NCBI RefSeq assembly: GCF_020735465.1
Contig: NZ_CP085935.1
Location: 682,001 to 746,000, forward strand
Source: Collinsella stercoris DSM 13279
GTDB lineage: Bacteria > Actinomycetota > Coriobacteriia > Coriobacteriales > Coriobacteriaceae
Reading direction: 5' to 3'
Length of the DNA: 64,000 bases
Each line of letters opens with the position of its first letter. Within the stretch, counting starts at the first letter, position 1. The translations under genes and the position numbers were made by a program. This document shows positions 35,952-45,699 of the stretch, one piece after another. A model generated the notes under the pieces. The model did no database searches. It was not told the DNA's origin and worked only from the letters and a program-made list of their open reading frames with translations.

Positions 35952-38504
35952 CTACTTGCGCTTGCCCTTTCGCGTCGCCTTGGGAACGACCTTGGTGACA
36001 GGTGCCGCTTTGGGCTTGGCGTGCGCCGGCGTGTACGCCGCTTCAGCCGCCGTAGGGGTCTTCTCCGTGGGTGCCGTGGGCGCCTGGGGAGCAGGCGTGA
36101 CGGTGGGAACGATGGCGTCGAGGTCGAGCGCCGGCTGCTCGGGCTTCGCGACGGTCGCCTTCTGAGCGGCGGTCTTGCGGGTGGGCTTGGCAGCGTCGCC
36201 CGCCTCAGAGGCTGCGTCCTTCTTGGGCGCGGCGGCCTTCACCGTGGCAGCCTTCACCGTGGCAGGGGCGGGTGTCGCAGATGCGTGCTTCGGCTCATCG
36301 TCGGCTTCCTTGGCCTTCTTGGCTCGAGAGGAGGACGAGGTGGCCTTTTTGGCAGCGGTGGCCTTTTTGGTCGTGACGGCCTTCTTGGCCGTGGCGCCCG
36401 TCGGGGCGTCCGTTGCGGCCTCGCCTTCCGCGTCCACGGGCTTAGCGGCCGACGTCGTCGCTTTCGCGGTGCGCGGCTTGGTCGCCTTGGGCTCGGAGGC
36501 TGCGGCCTTGGCGGTTGAGGTCTTGGACGACGTCGTCTTTTTGGCAGCCGGCTTCTTGGCGCTGGCCTTCGCGGTTGCCGCGGGCTGGGCCTTCGCGTCG
36601 GCCTGCTCGGCAGGGGCGGGTTCAGCCTTCGCGGTGGTCTTCGCGGCGACCGCGGGCTCCTTGGCGGCTGTGGCGGCCTTCGCGGTCTTGGCCTTGGGCT
36701 TGGCCGCGGTGGCCTTCGCGGCCCCCTCCGTCTTCTTTGCGGTGCTTGCCCTAGGTGCGCTCGCCTTGCGCGTGGTCGCCTTGCGCGCCGGGGTCTTCTT
36801 CACCGGCTCGGCGCCCGTCTCGCCGGCGGCCTGCGCGACCTGAGCCGCGAGGGGCTCATCTTTTGCCTGCGGGTCTCCGCTGCCCTCCTGGGGCTGCTTT
36901 TCCGGCGCGTCCTCGGCGGCCTGAGGCTGGGCGGGAGCCTCCTCGGCGCGCTCATCCTCGGCCTGCTCGGCCTTGACGGGCTCCTCCTCGTGCGGCGCGG
37001 GCTCCGACTCGGGCTGGGGCAGCGGGATCTCGGGGTGCAGGTTGTGGTACAGGGCGATGTAGGCCTCGGCGGAGCGCTTCCAGCTGAAGTCCGCCTTCAT
37101 GGCGTTCTGAACCAGCCCGTCGAAGGCGGGGCGGTTGTCCCAGAAGAGGCGCGCCGCACGGAAGACGGCGTCGGCCATCTCGTCGCCGTTGAAGTGCGCG
37201 AACGAGAAGCCCGTTCCCTCGCCGGTGTACTGGTTGTACGGGATGACGGTGTCCTTGAGTCCGCCGGTCTCGCGCACGATGGGCAGGGTGCCGTAGCGCA
37301 TGGCGATCATCTGCGACAGGCCGCAGGGCTCGAAGAGCGAGGGCATGAGGAACAGGTCGGCGCCCGCGTACATGCGCTGGGACAGCGCGGGGTCGAACTG
37401 GATGCGCGCCGCCATGGTCCCGGGGTACTTGCCCTCGAAGTAGCGCAGGGCGTTCTCGTACTCGGAGTCGCCGGTGCCCAGCACCGCCACCTGCACGCCG
37501 CCGGACAGGATGCGGTCGAGCGCGTAGGTGACCAGGTCCATGCCCTTTTGGCGCGTGAGGCGCGTCACCATGACCATGAGCGGCCGGTCATCGCGGACCT
37601 CCAGCCCGAGCTCCTCCTGCAGGCGCGCCTTGCACACCGCCTTGCCGGAGCGGTCCTCGACCGTGAAGTTCTGCGCGATGCGCGGGTCGGTGGCGGGGTC
37701 GAAGCCGTCGGTGTCGATGCCGTTCACGATGCCCTGCAGGATCGGGGCACGGCGGCGCAGGATGCCGTCGAGGTGCTCGCCGAACTCGGCCGTCTTGATC
37801 TCCTCGGCGTAGGTGGGGGAGACGGTGGTGATGGCATCGGTGTAATTGAGCGCGCCCTGCATGTAGTTGACGGCGTCTGGGCCGCAGGTGAGCTGGAACG
37901 CGGCGGCGGGGACGTGCGCCAGGCCCAGGATGTCGTTCAGCACCTTGGCACTGTACTGGCCCTGGAAGGCGATGTTGTGGATGGAAAAGACGGTCTTGAC
38001 GTTTTGGTACAGCGGCAGCGCCTGGTAGAACTCGCGCAAAAAGACCGGCGCCATGGCGGTGTGCCAGTCGTTGCAGTGCAGGACGTCGCAGGTGAAGTCG
38101 TCGAGGGCGTAGGGGAGGTACTGCAGCGCCTCGACCACGGCCTTGGAGAAGAACGCGAAGCGCTCGCCGTCGTCGAAGAACCCGTAGGGGTAGCCGCGGC
38201 TGAAGTAGTGCTCGTTGTCCACGAACAGGTAGTCGACGCCCTTGTGGTTGAGGCGCTCCAGGCCGCAGTACTCGTTGCGCCAACCCAGGGGAACGTAGAA
38301 GTCGCACAGGTGGTCCATCTGGTCCTTGTACTTCTGCGCGATGGTGTCGTAGTTGGGCACGAACACCACCACGTCGGCCCCGGCCGCCTTGAGCGCCTGG
38401 GGCAGGGATCCCGCCACGTCTCCCAGGCCGCCCGTCTTGACGAAGGGCGCGGCCTCGGCGCTGGCAAAGGCCACATGGAGTTTGCTCGGGGTGTTGTCTG
38501 GCAT
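35952..38504 (-). CDS. glgA: Glycogen synthase with long histone-H1-like C-terminal tail
   Basis: 850 residues. The first 485 are an ordinary bacterial GT5 glycogen synthase: KTGGLGDV at 23-30 (ADP-glucose), HCNDWHTAM, GIVNGIDTDGFDP, VTRLTRQKGMDLV and PSLFEPCGLSQ (catalytic Glu). About 360 more residues follow: first an acidic Pro/Glu stretch (EPAPHEEEPVKAEQ), then a Lys/Ala/Thr/Pro-rich run with many AKK, KKA and TAK repeats ending KATRKGKRK. This resembles histone H1 or AlgP-type tails, not any glycogen enzyme domain I know. The tail is in frame with no internal stop and keeps the local codon use, so it is real. It could bind polyanions or the glycogen granule. Confidence 0.95.
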   Translation of the reverse strand: MPDNTPSKLHVAFASAEAAPFVKTGGLGDVAGSLPQALKAAGADVVVFVPNYDTIAQKYKDQMDHLCDFYVPLGWRNEYCGLERLNHKGVDYLFVDNEHYFSRGYPYGFFDDGERFAFFSKAVVEALQYLPYALDDFTCDVLHCNDWHTAMAPVFLREFYQALPLYQNVKTVFSIHNIAFQGQYSAKVLNDILGLAHVPAAAFQLTCGPDAVNYMQGALNYTDAITTVSPTYAEEIKTAEFGEHLDGILRRRAPILQGIVNGIDTDGFDPATDPRIAQNFTVEDRSGKAVCKARLQEELGLEVRDDRPLMVMVTRLTRQKGMDLVTYALDRILSGGVQVAVLGTGDSEYENALRYFEGKYPGTMAARIQFDPALSQRMYAGADLFLMPSLFEPCGLSQMIAMRYGTLPIVRETGGLKDTVIPYNQYTGEGTGFSFAHFNGDEMADAVFRAARLFWDNRPAFDGLVQNAMKADFSWKRSAEAYIALYHNLHPEIPLPQPESEPAPHEEEPVKAEQAEDERAEEAPAQPQAAEDAPEKQPQEGSGDPQAKDEPLAAQVAQAAGETGAEPVKKTPARKATTRKASAPRASTAKKTEGAAKATAAKPKAKTAKAATAAKEPAVAAKTTAKAEPAPAEQADAKAQPAATAKASAKKPAAKKTTSSKTSTAKAAASEPKATKPRTAKATTSAAKPVDAEGEAATDAPTGATAKKAVTTKKATAAKKATSSSSRAKKAKEADDEPKHASATPAPATVKAATVKAAAPKKDAASEAGDAAKPTRKTAAQKATVAKPEQPALDLDAIVPTVTPAPQAPTAPTEKTPTAAEAAYTPAHAKPKAAPVTKVVPKATRKGKRK

Positions 38505-38555
38505 TTGGTACAGCTCTCTTTCGGTATGCGCGCGTGATGCGCGGGGTGTCTGTGA

Positions 38556-38594
38556 GGATACGCCGCCCAGAGCTTCTGCTCGGACGGCGTATCC
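38556..38594 (-). terminator. Hairpin between glgD and glgA
   Basis: Perfect 10-bp arms GGATACGCCG / CGGCGTATCC with further partial pairing inside, located 52 bases before the glgA start and 50 bases after the glgD stop. Confidence 0.55.
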
Positions 38595-38643
38595 ATGGTA
38601 ACGCTCTTTTGTGTCGAACGCGTATCCCGTGCGGGCGGGTTCG

Positions 38644-39753
38644 TTAATTAGCGATCGGGACCTTCGGCACCACGAGCACGTTGTCGGGCGTGCCGGTTAT
38701 GATGGTACCCGCCTCGATGACGTTGTTCTTGTCCACAATCGCGTTCTCCACGCGGGCACCGCGTTTGATGACGCAACCCTGCATGATGATGGAGTTCGCC
38801 ACGTACGCGCCGCTCTCGACGACGACATCGCGCGAGAGGGTGGAGCCGCGCACGGTGCCGTCGATGCGGCACCCGGCGGAGATGAAGGAGTTCGTGGCAT
38901 TGGAGCCGGAGCTGTACTTCGCGGGCGGCGTGTCGTGGGCCTTGGTCATGACCGGGCGGCTGTGGGTGAACAGCTGGTGCATGACGTCGGGGTTGAGCAT
39001 CTCCATGCTGCGGCGGTAGTAGCTCTCCTCGTTGAACATGCCGACGGCGAGGCCCTTGAACTCATAAGTGCACACGTCGATGCGGCAGAAGTCCGGGCGG
39101 ATGGCTTCGAACAGGTCGAGGTAGTCGAGCGTCTCGTACTCCTCGCAGATCTGCAGCAGCAGGTCTCGGTTGATGATGAAGCAGTCGAGGAATTCGTTAT
39201 CGCCGTAGGAGCAGCCGTCGGCGAGGTTGGTCACGCGGCCGTTGCCGTCGATGTCCAGGCGGGTCACGTCGTCGAGCTGGCGGTCGGCCTTCTTGTAGAT
39301 CATGGTGACGCCGGATCCGCTGCGCTCATGGGCGTCGATGACGTCGGAGAGGTTCATGTTGAACGCGATGTTCGTGGCGCTCATGACCACGTAGGGCTCG
39401 GTGGCGCGCTGGAACAGCATCTTGTTCATGTTGATGTCGCGCAACAGGAAGCGGATGCCCTTCTTGGCGGTGCCGTAGGCGCTGCCCTGCAGCAGGAACA
39501 GGCCGCCCTTCTTGCGGTCGAGCTCCCACTCGCGGCCGCTTCCGAGATGGTCGACGAGAGAGCGGTAGTTACCGGGAAGCACGACGCCCACGGTGCGGAT
39601 GCCCGCGTTCATCATGTTGGAGAGCGGGAAGTCGATCAGGCGGTAGCGACCCATGAAGGGCACGGACGCGAGCGGGCGGCTCTCGAGCAACGGGCTGCGC
39701 TCCTTGCTCGTGTAGTTGGCAGTGATGTAGCCGATGGCCTTGCGGTTGATCAT
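38644..39753 (-). CDS. glgD: Glucose-1-phosphate adenylyltransferase, GlgD subunit
   Basis: 369 residues. It is related to GlgC, but the N-terminus reads MINRKAIGYITANY in place of the [10 protein letters not shown] nucleotide loop. It keeps PFMGRYRLIDFPLSN and a C-terminal left-handed beta-helix. In B. subtilis and relatives GlgD has little activity alone and raises GlgC activity in a heteromer; the same is expected here. The start lies four bases after the glgC stop, consistent with tight coupling and equal supply. Confidence 0.95.
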   Translation of the reverse strand: MINRKAIGYITANYTSKERSPLLESRPLASVPFMGRYRLIDFPLSNMMNAGIRTVGVVLPGNYRSLVDHLGSGREWELDRKKGGLFLLQGSAYGTAKKGIRFLLRDINMNKMLFQRATEPYVVMSATNIAFNMNLSDVIDAHERSGSGVTMIYKKADRQLDDVTRLDIDGNGRVTNLADGCSYGDNEFLDCFIINRDLLLQICEEYETLDYLDLFEAIRPDFCRIDVCTYEFKGLAVGMFNEESYYRRSMEMLNPDVMHQLFTHSRPVMTKAHDTPPAKYSSGSNATNSFISAGCRIDGTVRGSTLSRDVVVESGAYVANSIIMQGCVIKRGARVENAIVDKNNVIEAGTIITGTPDNVLVVPKVPIAN

Positions 39754-39757
39754 CGGA

Positions 39758-40906
39758 TCATTCCCCCTTCCCGATGACGACGTCGTTTCCGACGACGGCG
39801 GTGTCCTTCGTCATATCGACGCTTCCGAGCTTGACGCCCTCCTCGATGACGGCGTTCTCGCCGAGGATGGCGCGCGCGACGTGGGCCCCGTCCTTCACGA
39901 CGGCGCCAGGCAGCAGCACGGAGTCCTCGACGATGGCGCGCTCGCCCACGTAGCAGTCGGTGGACAGGATGGAGTGGCGGGCGGTGCCGTAGACGCGGCA
40001 GCCGTTGGAGACCAGGCAGTCGTCCACGCGTCCGTCGGGACCGATGAAGTGCGGCGGGCGGGTGGAGTCGTTGCTCATGACGGGGAAGGACTTGTCGAAG
40101 AGGTCGAACTCGGGGTTGTCGCCCAGCAGATCCATCGAGGTCTCGTGGAAGCTGGCGATGGTGCCGACGTCCTTCCAGAAGCCGTGGAACTCGTAGGTGT
40201 ACAGGCGCTTGCCCTCGCCCAGGAGCTTGGGGATGATGTCGTTGCCGAAGTCATGGCTGCTGCGCTGGTCGACGGCGTCCTCCTCGAGGGCCTTGACGAG
40301 CACGTCGGTCGAGAAGATGTAGATGCCCATGGACGCCAAGTTGGAATCCGGTTTCTCCGGCTTCTCGGTGAACTTCTCGATGCGACCGTCCTCGGGGTTG
40401 GCCGTGATGATGCCGAAGCGGCTGGCCTCCTCCCACGGCACGGGCATGACCGAGACCGTGAGGTCGGCGTCGTGCTCGATGTGGCTCTCGAGCATCTTGC
40501 GGTAGTCCATGCGGTACAGGTGGTCGCCCGACAGGATCAAGACGTACTTGGGGTCATGGCTCTTGATGTAGTCGAGGTTCTGCGTGATGGCGTCGGCCGT
40601 GCCGGCGTACCAGGCGCCGCCATCCTGGGTGGCGTAGGGCGGCAGGATGGAGACGCCCGCGCCGTGCTCGGACAGGTCCCACGCGCGGCCGGAGCCCACG
40701 TACTCGTGCAGCTGGTAGGGGCGGTACTGCGTGAGCACGCCCACGGTGTCGATGCCGGAGTTCGCGCAGTTCGACAACGAGAAGTCGATGATGCGGAACT
40801 TGCCGCCAAAGCTCACGGCGGGCTTGGCGATCTTGGATGTGAGCGCCATCAACCTGCTGCCCTGTCCTCCAGCGAGGAGCATCGCGATGCATTCTTTGGT
40901 TGCCAT
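39758..40906 (-). CDS. glgC: Glucose-1-phosphate adenylyltransferase, catalytic subunit
   Basis: 382 residues. It makes ADP-glucose, the committed step of glycogen synthesis. The N-terminus [19 protein letters not shown] is the nucleotide loop, followed by [28 protein letters not shown] and a C-terminal beta-helix. ATG 40906 is chosen over a TTG one codon upstream; GGGAG sits six bases before it. Allosteric control by glycolytic intermediates is usual for the family but cannot be read here. Confidence 0.96.
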   Translation of the reverse strand: MATKECIAMLLAGGQGSRLMALTSKIAKPAVSFGGKFRIIDFSLSNCANSGIDTVGVLTQYRPYQLHEYVGSGRAWDLSEHGAGVSILPPYATQDGGAWYAGTADAITQNLDYIKSHDPKYVLILSGDHLYRMDYRKMLESHIEHDADLTVSVMPVPWEEASRFGIITANPEDGRIEKFTEKPEKPDSNLASMGIYIFSTDVLVKALEEDAVDQRSSHDFGNDIIPKLLGEGKRLYTYEFHGFWKDVGTIASFHETSMDLLGDNPEFDLFDKSFPVMSNDSTRPPHFIGPDGRVDDCLVSNGCRVYGTARHSILSTDCYVGERAIVEDSVLLPGAVVKDGAHVARAILGENAVIEEGVKLGSVDMTKDTAVVGNDVVIGKGE

Positions 40907-40964
40907 CAATCTCTCCCTTGAATCCGATTGAGCTTTGCAGATGCAAAAAGCGGGGTCCCGTGAC

Positions 40965-40996
40965 CGGTGGCGGCGTTCCCGCGCATGCCGCCACCG
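40965..40996 (-). terminator. Hairpin between glgP and glgC
   Basis: Perfect 10-bp arms CGGTGGCGGC / GCCGCCACCG, loop of 12 bases, 46 bases past the glgP stop. Confidence 0.55.
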
Positions 40997-41041
40997 TTGC
41001 AGAACAGATTTCCGGCTGCGCCCCGGTGCGACCTACCTCCT

Positions 41042-43468
41042 CTAAGCGTGCCAGATCTCGTCGCGGTACTCACGAATGGTGCGGTCGGACGAGAACCAGC
41101 CGGACATCGCCGTGTTGTGCAGCGCCCTGCGGTTCCAATCCTGCGCATCGGGATACGTCGAGGTGAGGGACTCCCAGGCGTCCACGTAGGAGTGGAAGTC
41201 CTTGAGCACCAAGTCGTAGTCGTTGTTGAACATGAGCTCGTGGTGGATGCTCTCGAAGTTGCCCGAGAGGCCCGCGAAGGTGCCGTCGACGAACTGGTCG
41301 ATGATGCGGCCCAGGCGGGCGCGATCGGAGTTGACGATGTCCCAAGCGAAGTACTGGCCGGAGGCGCGCAGCGCTTCCACCTCGGGCGTGGTGAGGCCGA
41401 AGATCGCCTCGTTCTCGCGGCCGGCGAGGTCGACAATCTCGATGTTCGCGCCGTCCATGGTGCCGAGGGTGATGGCGCCGTTCATCATGAGCTTCATGTT
41501 CGAGGTGCCGGAGGCCTCCTTGCCGGCCGTGGAGATCTGTTCGGAGATCTCGGCGGCGGGGTAGATGAGCTGGGCGTTGGAGACGCGGAAATTGGGGATG
41601 AAGCAGACCTTCATGATGTCGTTGACGCGCGGGTCGTTGTTGACGACCTCGGCCACCCCGTTGATGAGGCGGATGACCTCCTTGGCAAAGGTGTAGCTCG
41701 AGGCGGCCTTGCCCGAGAAGATGAAGGTTGTGGGCTGGATCTTGAAGTTGGGGTCGGCGAGGCGACGGTTGTAGAGGTCCATCACCTTCATGATGTTGAG
41801 CAGCTGGCGCTTATAGGCGTGGAAGCGCTTGACCTGGACGTCGAAGATGCTGTTGGGGTCGATGACCAGACTGCACTCGCGCTTGACGTACTCGGCCAGG
41901 CGCAGCTTGTTGGCGCGCTTGGAGGCGCCCACACGCTCGAGGAAGGAGGCATCGCCTTCGAAGGCGGTGAGCTTCTCGAGCTCGGAGGCATCGTCCAGCC
42001 AGCCGTCGCCGATGACCTCGGTCACCAGCTTGGCGTAGGTGGGGTTTGCCTCGGCGAAGAAGCGGCGGTGGCAGATACCATTCGTCTTGTTGTTGAACAT
42101 CTCGGGCCTCAGCGCGGCGAAATCCTTGAGGGTGCTCGCCTTGAGGATGTCGGAGTGGATCTTGGCCACGCCGTTGACCGAGTGGCTGCAGATCACGGAG
42201 AGGTTGGCCATGCGGACTTCTCCGTCCCACAGGACGGCCGTGGCGCGCAGGCGCTCGGCGCTCTCGGGCTGGCTCATGTCGAAGCCCTCGCGCCACCGGC
42301 GGTTGATCTCGTCGATGATCTGGTAGATGCGCGGCAGCAGCGAGGAGAACGTGGAGATGGGCCACTTCTCGAGCGCCTCGGGCAGGATGGTGTGGTTGGT
42401 GTAGGACACGGTGCGCGTCACGATGTCCCACGCCTCGTCCCACGGCAGGCCCTTCTCGTCCATGAGGATGCGCATGAGCTCGGGGCCGCACATTGCGGGG
42501 TGCGTGTCGTTGGTGTGGATGGCGACGTAGTCGGGCAGCTCACCCCAGGCCTTGCCGTGCTCGCGCTCGAACGTGTCGAGCAGCGTGCGGATACCCGCGG
42601 CCACGAACAGGTACTCCTGCTTGAGGCGCAGGAGGCGCCCATGCTCGCCGGCGTCGTTGGGGTACAGAATCGCCGAGATGGCCTCAGCGTTCGCGCGGTC
42701 GCGGTCGGCGCCGGTGTAGTCGCCGGCGTTGAAGGCGTCGAGGTCGAAGTGCTCGTCGATGGGCTCAGCGCTCCAGCAACGGAGCTTATTTACGGTTTTG
42801 CCGCCATATCCCACAATTGGGATGTCGTAGGGGACGGCTAGGACGTCCTGCGTTCCCTCGACGGAGAAGATGGTGCGGTCACCCTCCTGGCGCGAGACCA
42901 CGTGGCCGCCAAAGCCGATGCGGACGGCCTTGTCGGGGCGCTTGACCTCCCACGGGTAGCCCTTGGAGAGCCATTCGTCCGCGACCTCGACCTGGCGCCC
43001 GTCGACGATCTCCTGCTTGAAGAGACCGTAACGGTAGCGCATGCCGTTGCCGTAGCCGGCGATGCCCTCATGCGCCATCGAGTCGAGGAAGCATGCGGCC
43101 AGACGGCCCAAGCCGCCGTTGCCGAGCGCCGGGTCGGGCTCCTGGCGCTCGATCACATCCAGGTCGCCGCCCATGTCAGCGATCGCCTCGGCGACGAGGT
43201 CGCGGATGCCAAGGTTGAGCAGGTAGTTGTCGAGAAGGCGGCCGATGAGGAACTCGATCGAGAAATAATAGACGCGCTTCTTTCCCTCTACGCGATTGCG
43301 CTCGTCGGTCTGGGCGGCAATGACGCGCGAATCGCCCGCGATCATCTTGGCGAGAGCGGTGAACCGGTCGATATCGCTCGTGTCCTCAAATTCCTTGCCA
43401 GAAAGAGCGCGCACATGCTGGCGATACTGCTCAGCGAACTCTTCTTTGCTTTGGTAGATCTTATCCAT
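41042..43468 (-). CDS. glgP: Glycogen phosphorylase
   Basis: 808 residues, the normal length of GT35 phosphorylases. It releases glucose-1-phosphate from alpha-glucan chains using PLP. The PLP/active-site block EASGTSNMKLMMNGAITLGT and GTMDGANIEI is intact, as are NGGLGRLAACFLDS near the N-terminus and NDTHPAMCGPELMR. The ATG at 43468 has AAGGAAA close by and begins MDKIYQSKEEF; the 25 residues upstream in frame have no support. It sits between glgB and glgC, so breakdown and synthesis genes are expressed from the same strand. Confidence 0.96.
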   Translation of the reverse strand: MDKIYQSKEEFAEQYRQHVRALSGKEFEDTSDIDRFTALAKMIAGDSRVIAAQTDERNRVEGKKRVYYFSIEFLIGRLLDNYLLNLGIRDLVAEAIADMGGDLDVIERQEPDPALGNGGLGRLAACFLDSMAHEGIAGYGNGMRYRYGLFKQEIVDGRQVEVADEWLSKGYPWEVKRPDKAVRIGFGGHVVSRQEGDRTIFSVEGTQDVLAVPYDIPIVGYGGKTVNKLRCWSAEPIDEHFDLDAFNAGDYTGADRDRANAEAISAILYPNDAGEHGRLLRLKQEYLFVAAGIRTLLDTFEREHGKAWGELPDYVAIHTNDTHPAMCGPELMRILMDEKGLPWDEAWDIVTRTVSYTNHTILPEALEKWPISTFSSLLPRIYQIIDEINRRWREGFDMSQPESAERLRATAVLWDGEVRMANLSVICSHSVNGVAKIHSDILKASTLKDFAALRPEMFNNKTNGICHRRFFAEANPTYAKLVTEVIGDGWLDDASELEKLTAFEGDASFLERVGASKRANKLRLAEYVKRECSLVIDPNSIFDVQVKRFHAYKRQLLNIMKVMDLYNRRLADPNFKIQPTTFIFSGKAASSYTFAKEVIRLINGVAEVVNNDPRVNDIMKVCFIPNFRVSNAQLIYPAAEISEQISTAGKEASGTSNMKLMMNGAITLGTMDGANIEIVDLAGRENEAIFGLTTPEVEALRASGQYFAWDIVNSDRARLGRIIDQFVDGTFAGLSGNFESIHHELMFNNDYDLVLKDFHSYVDAWESLTSTYPDAQDWNRRALHNTAMSGWFSSDRTIREYRDEIWHA

Positions 43469-43560
43469 GGTTTCCTTTCGGGGTCGGGTTGGGTTCAGGT
43501 ATCCATTCTGCGCGGTCGACCCGGCGCGTGGAAGGCTATTCACGCGGGCTTCTAGTCGGG

Positions 43561-45699
43561 TTATTTGCTGGTCTTCGCACGCGATGACGCCGGCTTTTTA
43601 GTTCCACGTGTTTGTTTCTTTGTAGTTTTGGGCGTAGCCTTTAGCGGTTTTGGCGGCTTGTAGGAGGACGCGCGGCGACGGCGGTACACCAGGCCGGCAA
43701 GACCGGGAACGGAGATCTCGATCGAGTTCTCGCGTCCGTTCCACGGCTCGGGCTTGGAGGATGCCATCTCGACCTTGGGATATCCCGAGCCTCCAAAGGA
43801 CGGGTCGTCGCTCGTGAACACGAGCTCCCAATCGCCCTCGCGCGGGACGCCCACGCGGTAGGTCTCGTAGGAGGCGGGGTCGAAGTTGATGAGGATGAGC
43901 AGGTCGTCGGCGGGCTTGTCCCCGTGGCGCACGAAGCTCACGATGGACTGCTCGGCGTTGTCCGCGTCGATCCACTCGAATCCCTGCTCCGTGTAGGCGT
44001 TCTGCCACAGGGCGCGCTGCGCGGTGTACAGGTGGTTCAGGGCCTCGATGAAGCGCTGCTGCGCGCCGTGCGTGGCGTCGAAGTCGTGGGCGAGGAACCA
44101 CTCGATGGACTCGTAGTAGCGCCACTCGATCTGCTGGCCAATCTCGTCGCCCATGAAGGAGAGTTTGGCGCCGGGGTGCGTCATCTGGTAGAAGAACAGC
44201 GTGCGCAGGCCCGCGAAGCGGCGCCAGTCGTCACCGGGCATGCGTCCGATGAGGGAGCACTTGCCGTTCACGACCTCGTCGTGGCTGAGCGGCAGCACGA
44301 AGTTCTCCGAGAACGCGTACATGATCGAGAAGGTGAGCAGTCTGTGGTTGCCCGGGCGCCACGGGAAGTCGCACTGCATGTAGTGCAGGGTGTCGTTCAT
44401 CCAGCCCATGTCCCACTTGAGGTGGAACCCCAGGCCGCCGTCCTCGGCGGGGTAGGTCACGAGCGGCCATGCGGTGGATTCCTCGGCGATCATCATGACG
44501 TCGGGGAACTCGCGCCCCACGGCGCAGTTGACCTGGCGGATGAACGCGGAGGCGTCCAGGTCCTCCTCCGTGCCGTACTTGTTGAACTTCTTGTCGGCGG
44601 GGTTGTCGACGCCGAAGTTGAGGTAGAGCATGCTCGAGACGCCGTCCATGCGGATGCCGTCCACGTGGAACAGCTCGATCCAGAACAAGACGTTGGACAC
44701 CAGGAAGCTGCGGACTTCGGGACGCGCGAAGTCGAACTTGTGGGTTCCCCAGTTGGGATGGATCTCGCGCTCGAAGAGCATGTGGCCGTTGAAGGTGGCG
44801 AGGCCCTCGGCGTTGGCGCAAAAGCCGCCGGGCACCCAGTCGAGGATGACGCCTATGCCCGCCTTGTGGCAGCTGTCGACGAAATGCATGAGCTGCTGCG
44901 GGGTCCCGTAGCGGGAGGTGGCGGCAAAGTAGCCGGTCGCCTGATAGCCCCAGGAGCCGTCGAAGGGGTGCTCCATGAGCGGCATGACCTCGATGTGTGT
45001 GTAGCCCATCTTCTTGACATAGGCCACGAGCTCGTCGGATAGGTCGTCATAGGTGTAATAGGTGCCGCGTTGCGCGGGGAACGGGTCGCCGGGGCCCGGC
45101 CAGGTGCCGTCCTCGCGCGGCTCCCCCTGCGGCTCGTCGCCATGGCGCTTCCAGCTGCCCAGATGCACCTCGTAGATGTTCAGGGGGCTTTTCATGATGT
45201 CGCGCTCGGCGCGCTTTTTGAGCCAGGTGGCGTCTTTCCACGCATAGCCGGCGATGTCCCAGAGTTTGGAGGCGGTTCCCGGGCACGTCTCGGCAAAGAA
45301 GCCGAACGGGTCCGCCTTCCAGAGCAGCTCGCCCGCATAAGTCTCGATGACATATTTATAGAGGGATCCCGCCGCAAGGCCCGGGACGAAGCCTTCCCAG
45401 ATGTCGCTTTCGGCCGCTTTGGCGAGCGGCGTCGCCTTGGGGTCCCATGCGTTGAAATCGCCCGCCACGTGGACGCTTTGGACATCCGGGGCCCACACGC
45501 GGAAGAGCCATCCGTCCGCGCCGTCCTGGACGTCCGGGTGCGCGCCCATCTTTTCCCAGGCGCGCTGCCACATGCCGTGGGAGAACAGATGGATGTCGTC
45601 GTGCGTGAGCATCAGGCTGGCGGGCGCGGGCTTCGCGGCGGGCGACGCCGCGCCGGGGGCGTTCTTTTTGGTTTTCGCGGGCTTCGATGATGCAGCCAT
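43561..45699 (-). CDS. glgB: 1,4-alpha-glucan branching enzyme with basic tails
   Basis: 712 residues. It adds alpha-1,6 branches. A CBM48 domain (GWLFRVWAPDVQSVHVAGDF) precedes the GH13 barrel with GSWGYQATGYFA, DGIRMDGVSSMLYL (nucleophile Asp), MMIAEESTAW (Glu) and LPLSHDEVV (Asp). Two extras are notable: an N-terminal AASSKPAKTKKNAPGAASP leader and a C-terminal 40-residue Lys/Thr/Pro tail (KATPKTTKKQTRGTKKPASS). Both resemble the tail of GlgA in the same cluster. ATG 45699 has GGAGAGG five bases upstream. It is the first gene of the cluster. Confidence 0.96.
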   Translation of the reverse strand: MAASSKPAKTKKNAPGAASPAAKPAPASLMLTHDDIHLFSHGMWQRAWEKMGAHPDVQDGADGWLFRVWAPDVQSVHVAGDFNAWDPKATPLAKAAESDIWEGFVPGLAAGSLYKYVIETYAGELLWKADPFGFFAETCPGTASKLWDIAGYAWKDATWLKKRAERDIMKSPLNIYEVHLGSWKRHGDEPQGEPREDGTWPGPGDPFPAQRGTYYTYDDLSDELVAYVKKMGYTHIEVMPLMEHPFDGSWGYQATGYFAATSRYGTPQQLMHFVDSCHKAGIGVILDWVPGGFCANAEGLATFNGHMLFEREIHPNWGTHKFDFARPEVRSFLVSNVLFWIELFHVDGIRMDGVSSMLYLNFGVDNPADKKFNKYGTEEDLDASAFIRQVNCAVGREFPDVMMIAEESTAWPLVTYPAEDGGLGFHLKWDMGWMNDTLHYMQCDFPWRPGNHRLLTFSIMYAFSENFVLPLSHDEVVNGKCSLIGRMPGDDWRRFAGLRTLFFYQMTHPGAKLSFMGDEIGQQIEWRYYESIEWFLAHDFDATHGAQQRFIEALNHLYTAQRALWQNAYTEQGFEWIDADNAEQSIVSFVRHGDKPADDLLILINFDPASYETYRVGVPREGDWELVFTSDDPSFGGSGYPKVEMASSKPEPWNGRENSIEISVPGLAGLVYRRRRASSYKPPKPLKATPKTTKKQTRGTKKPASSRAKTSK

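Noticed and set aside
35952-37045. Frameshift or assembly artefact as the cause of the GlgA tail
   Set aside because: The tail is over 1 kb, in frame, free of stops, keeps normal codon bias, and ends in a basic run; random frames here do not give a Lys/Ala-only composition. Retained as part of glgA.
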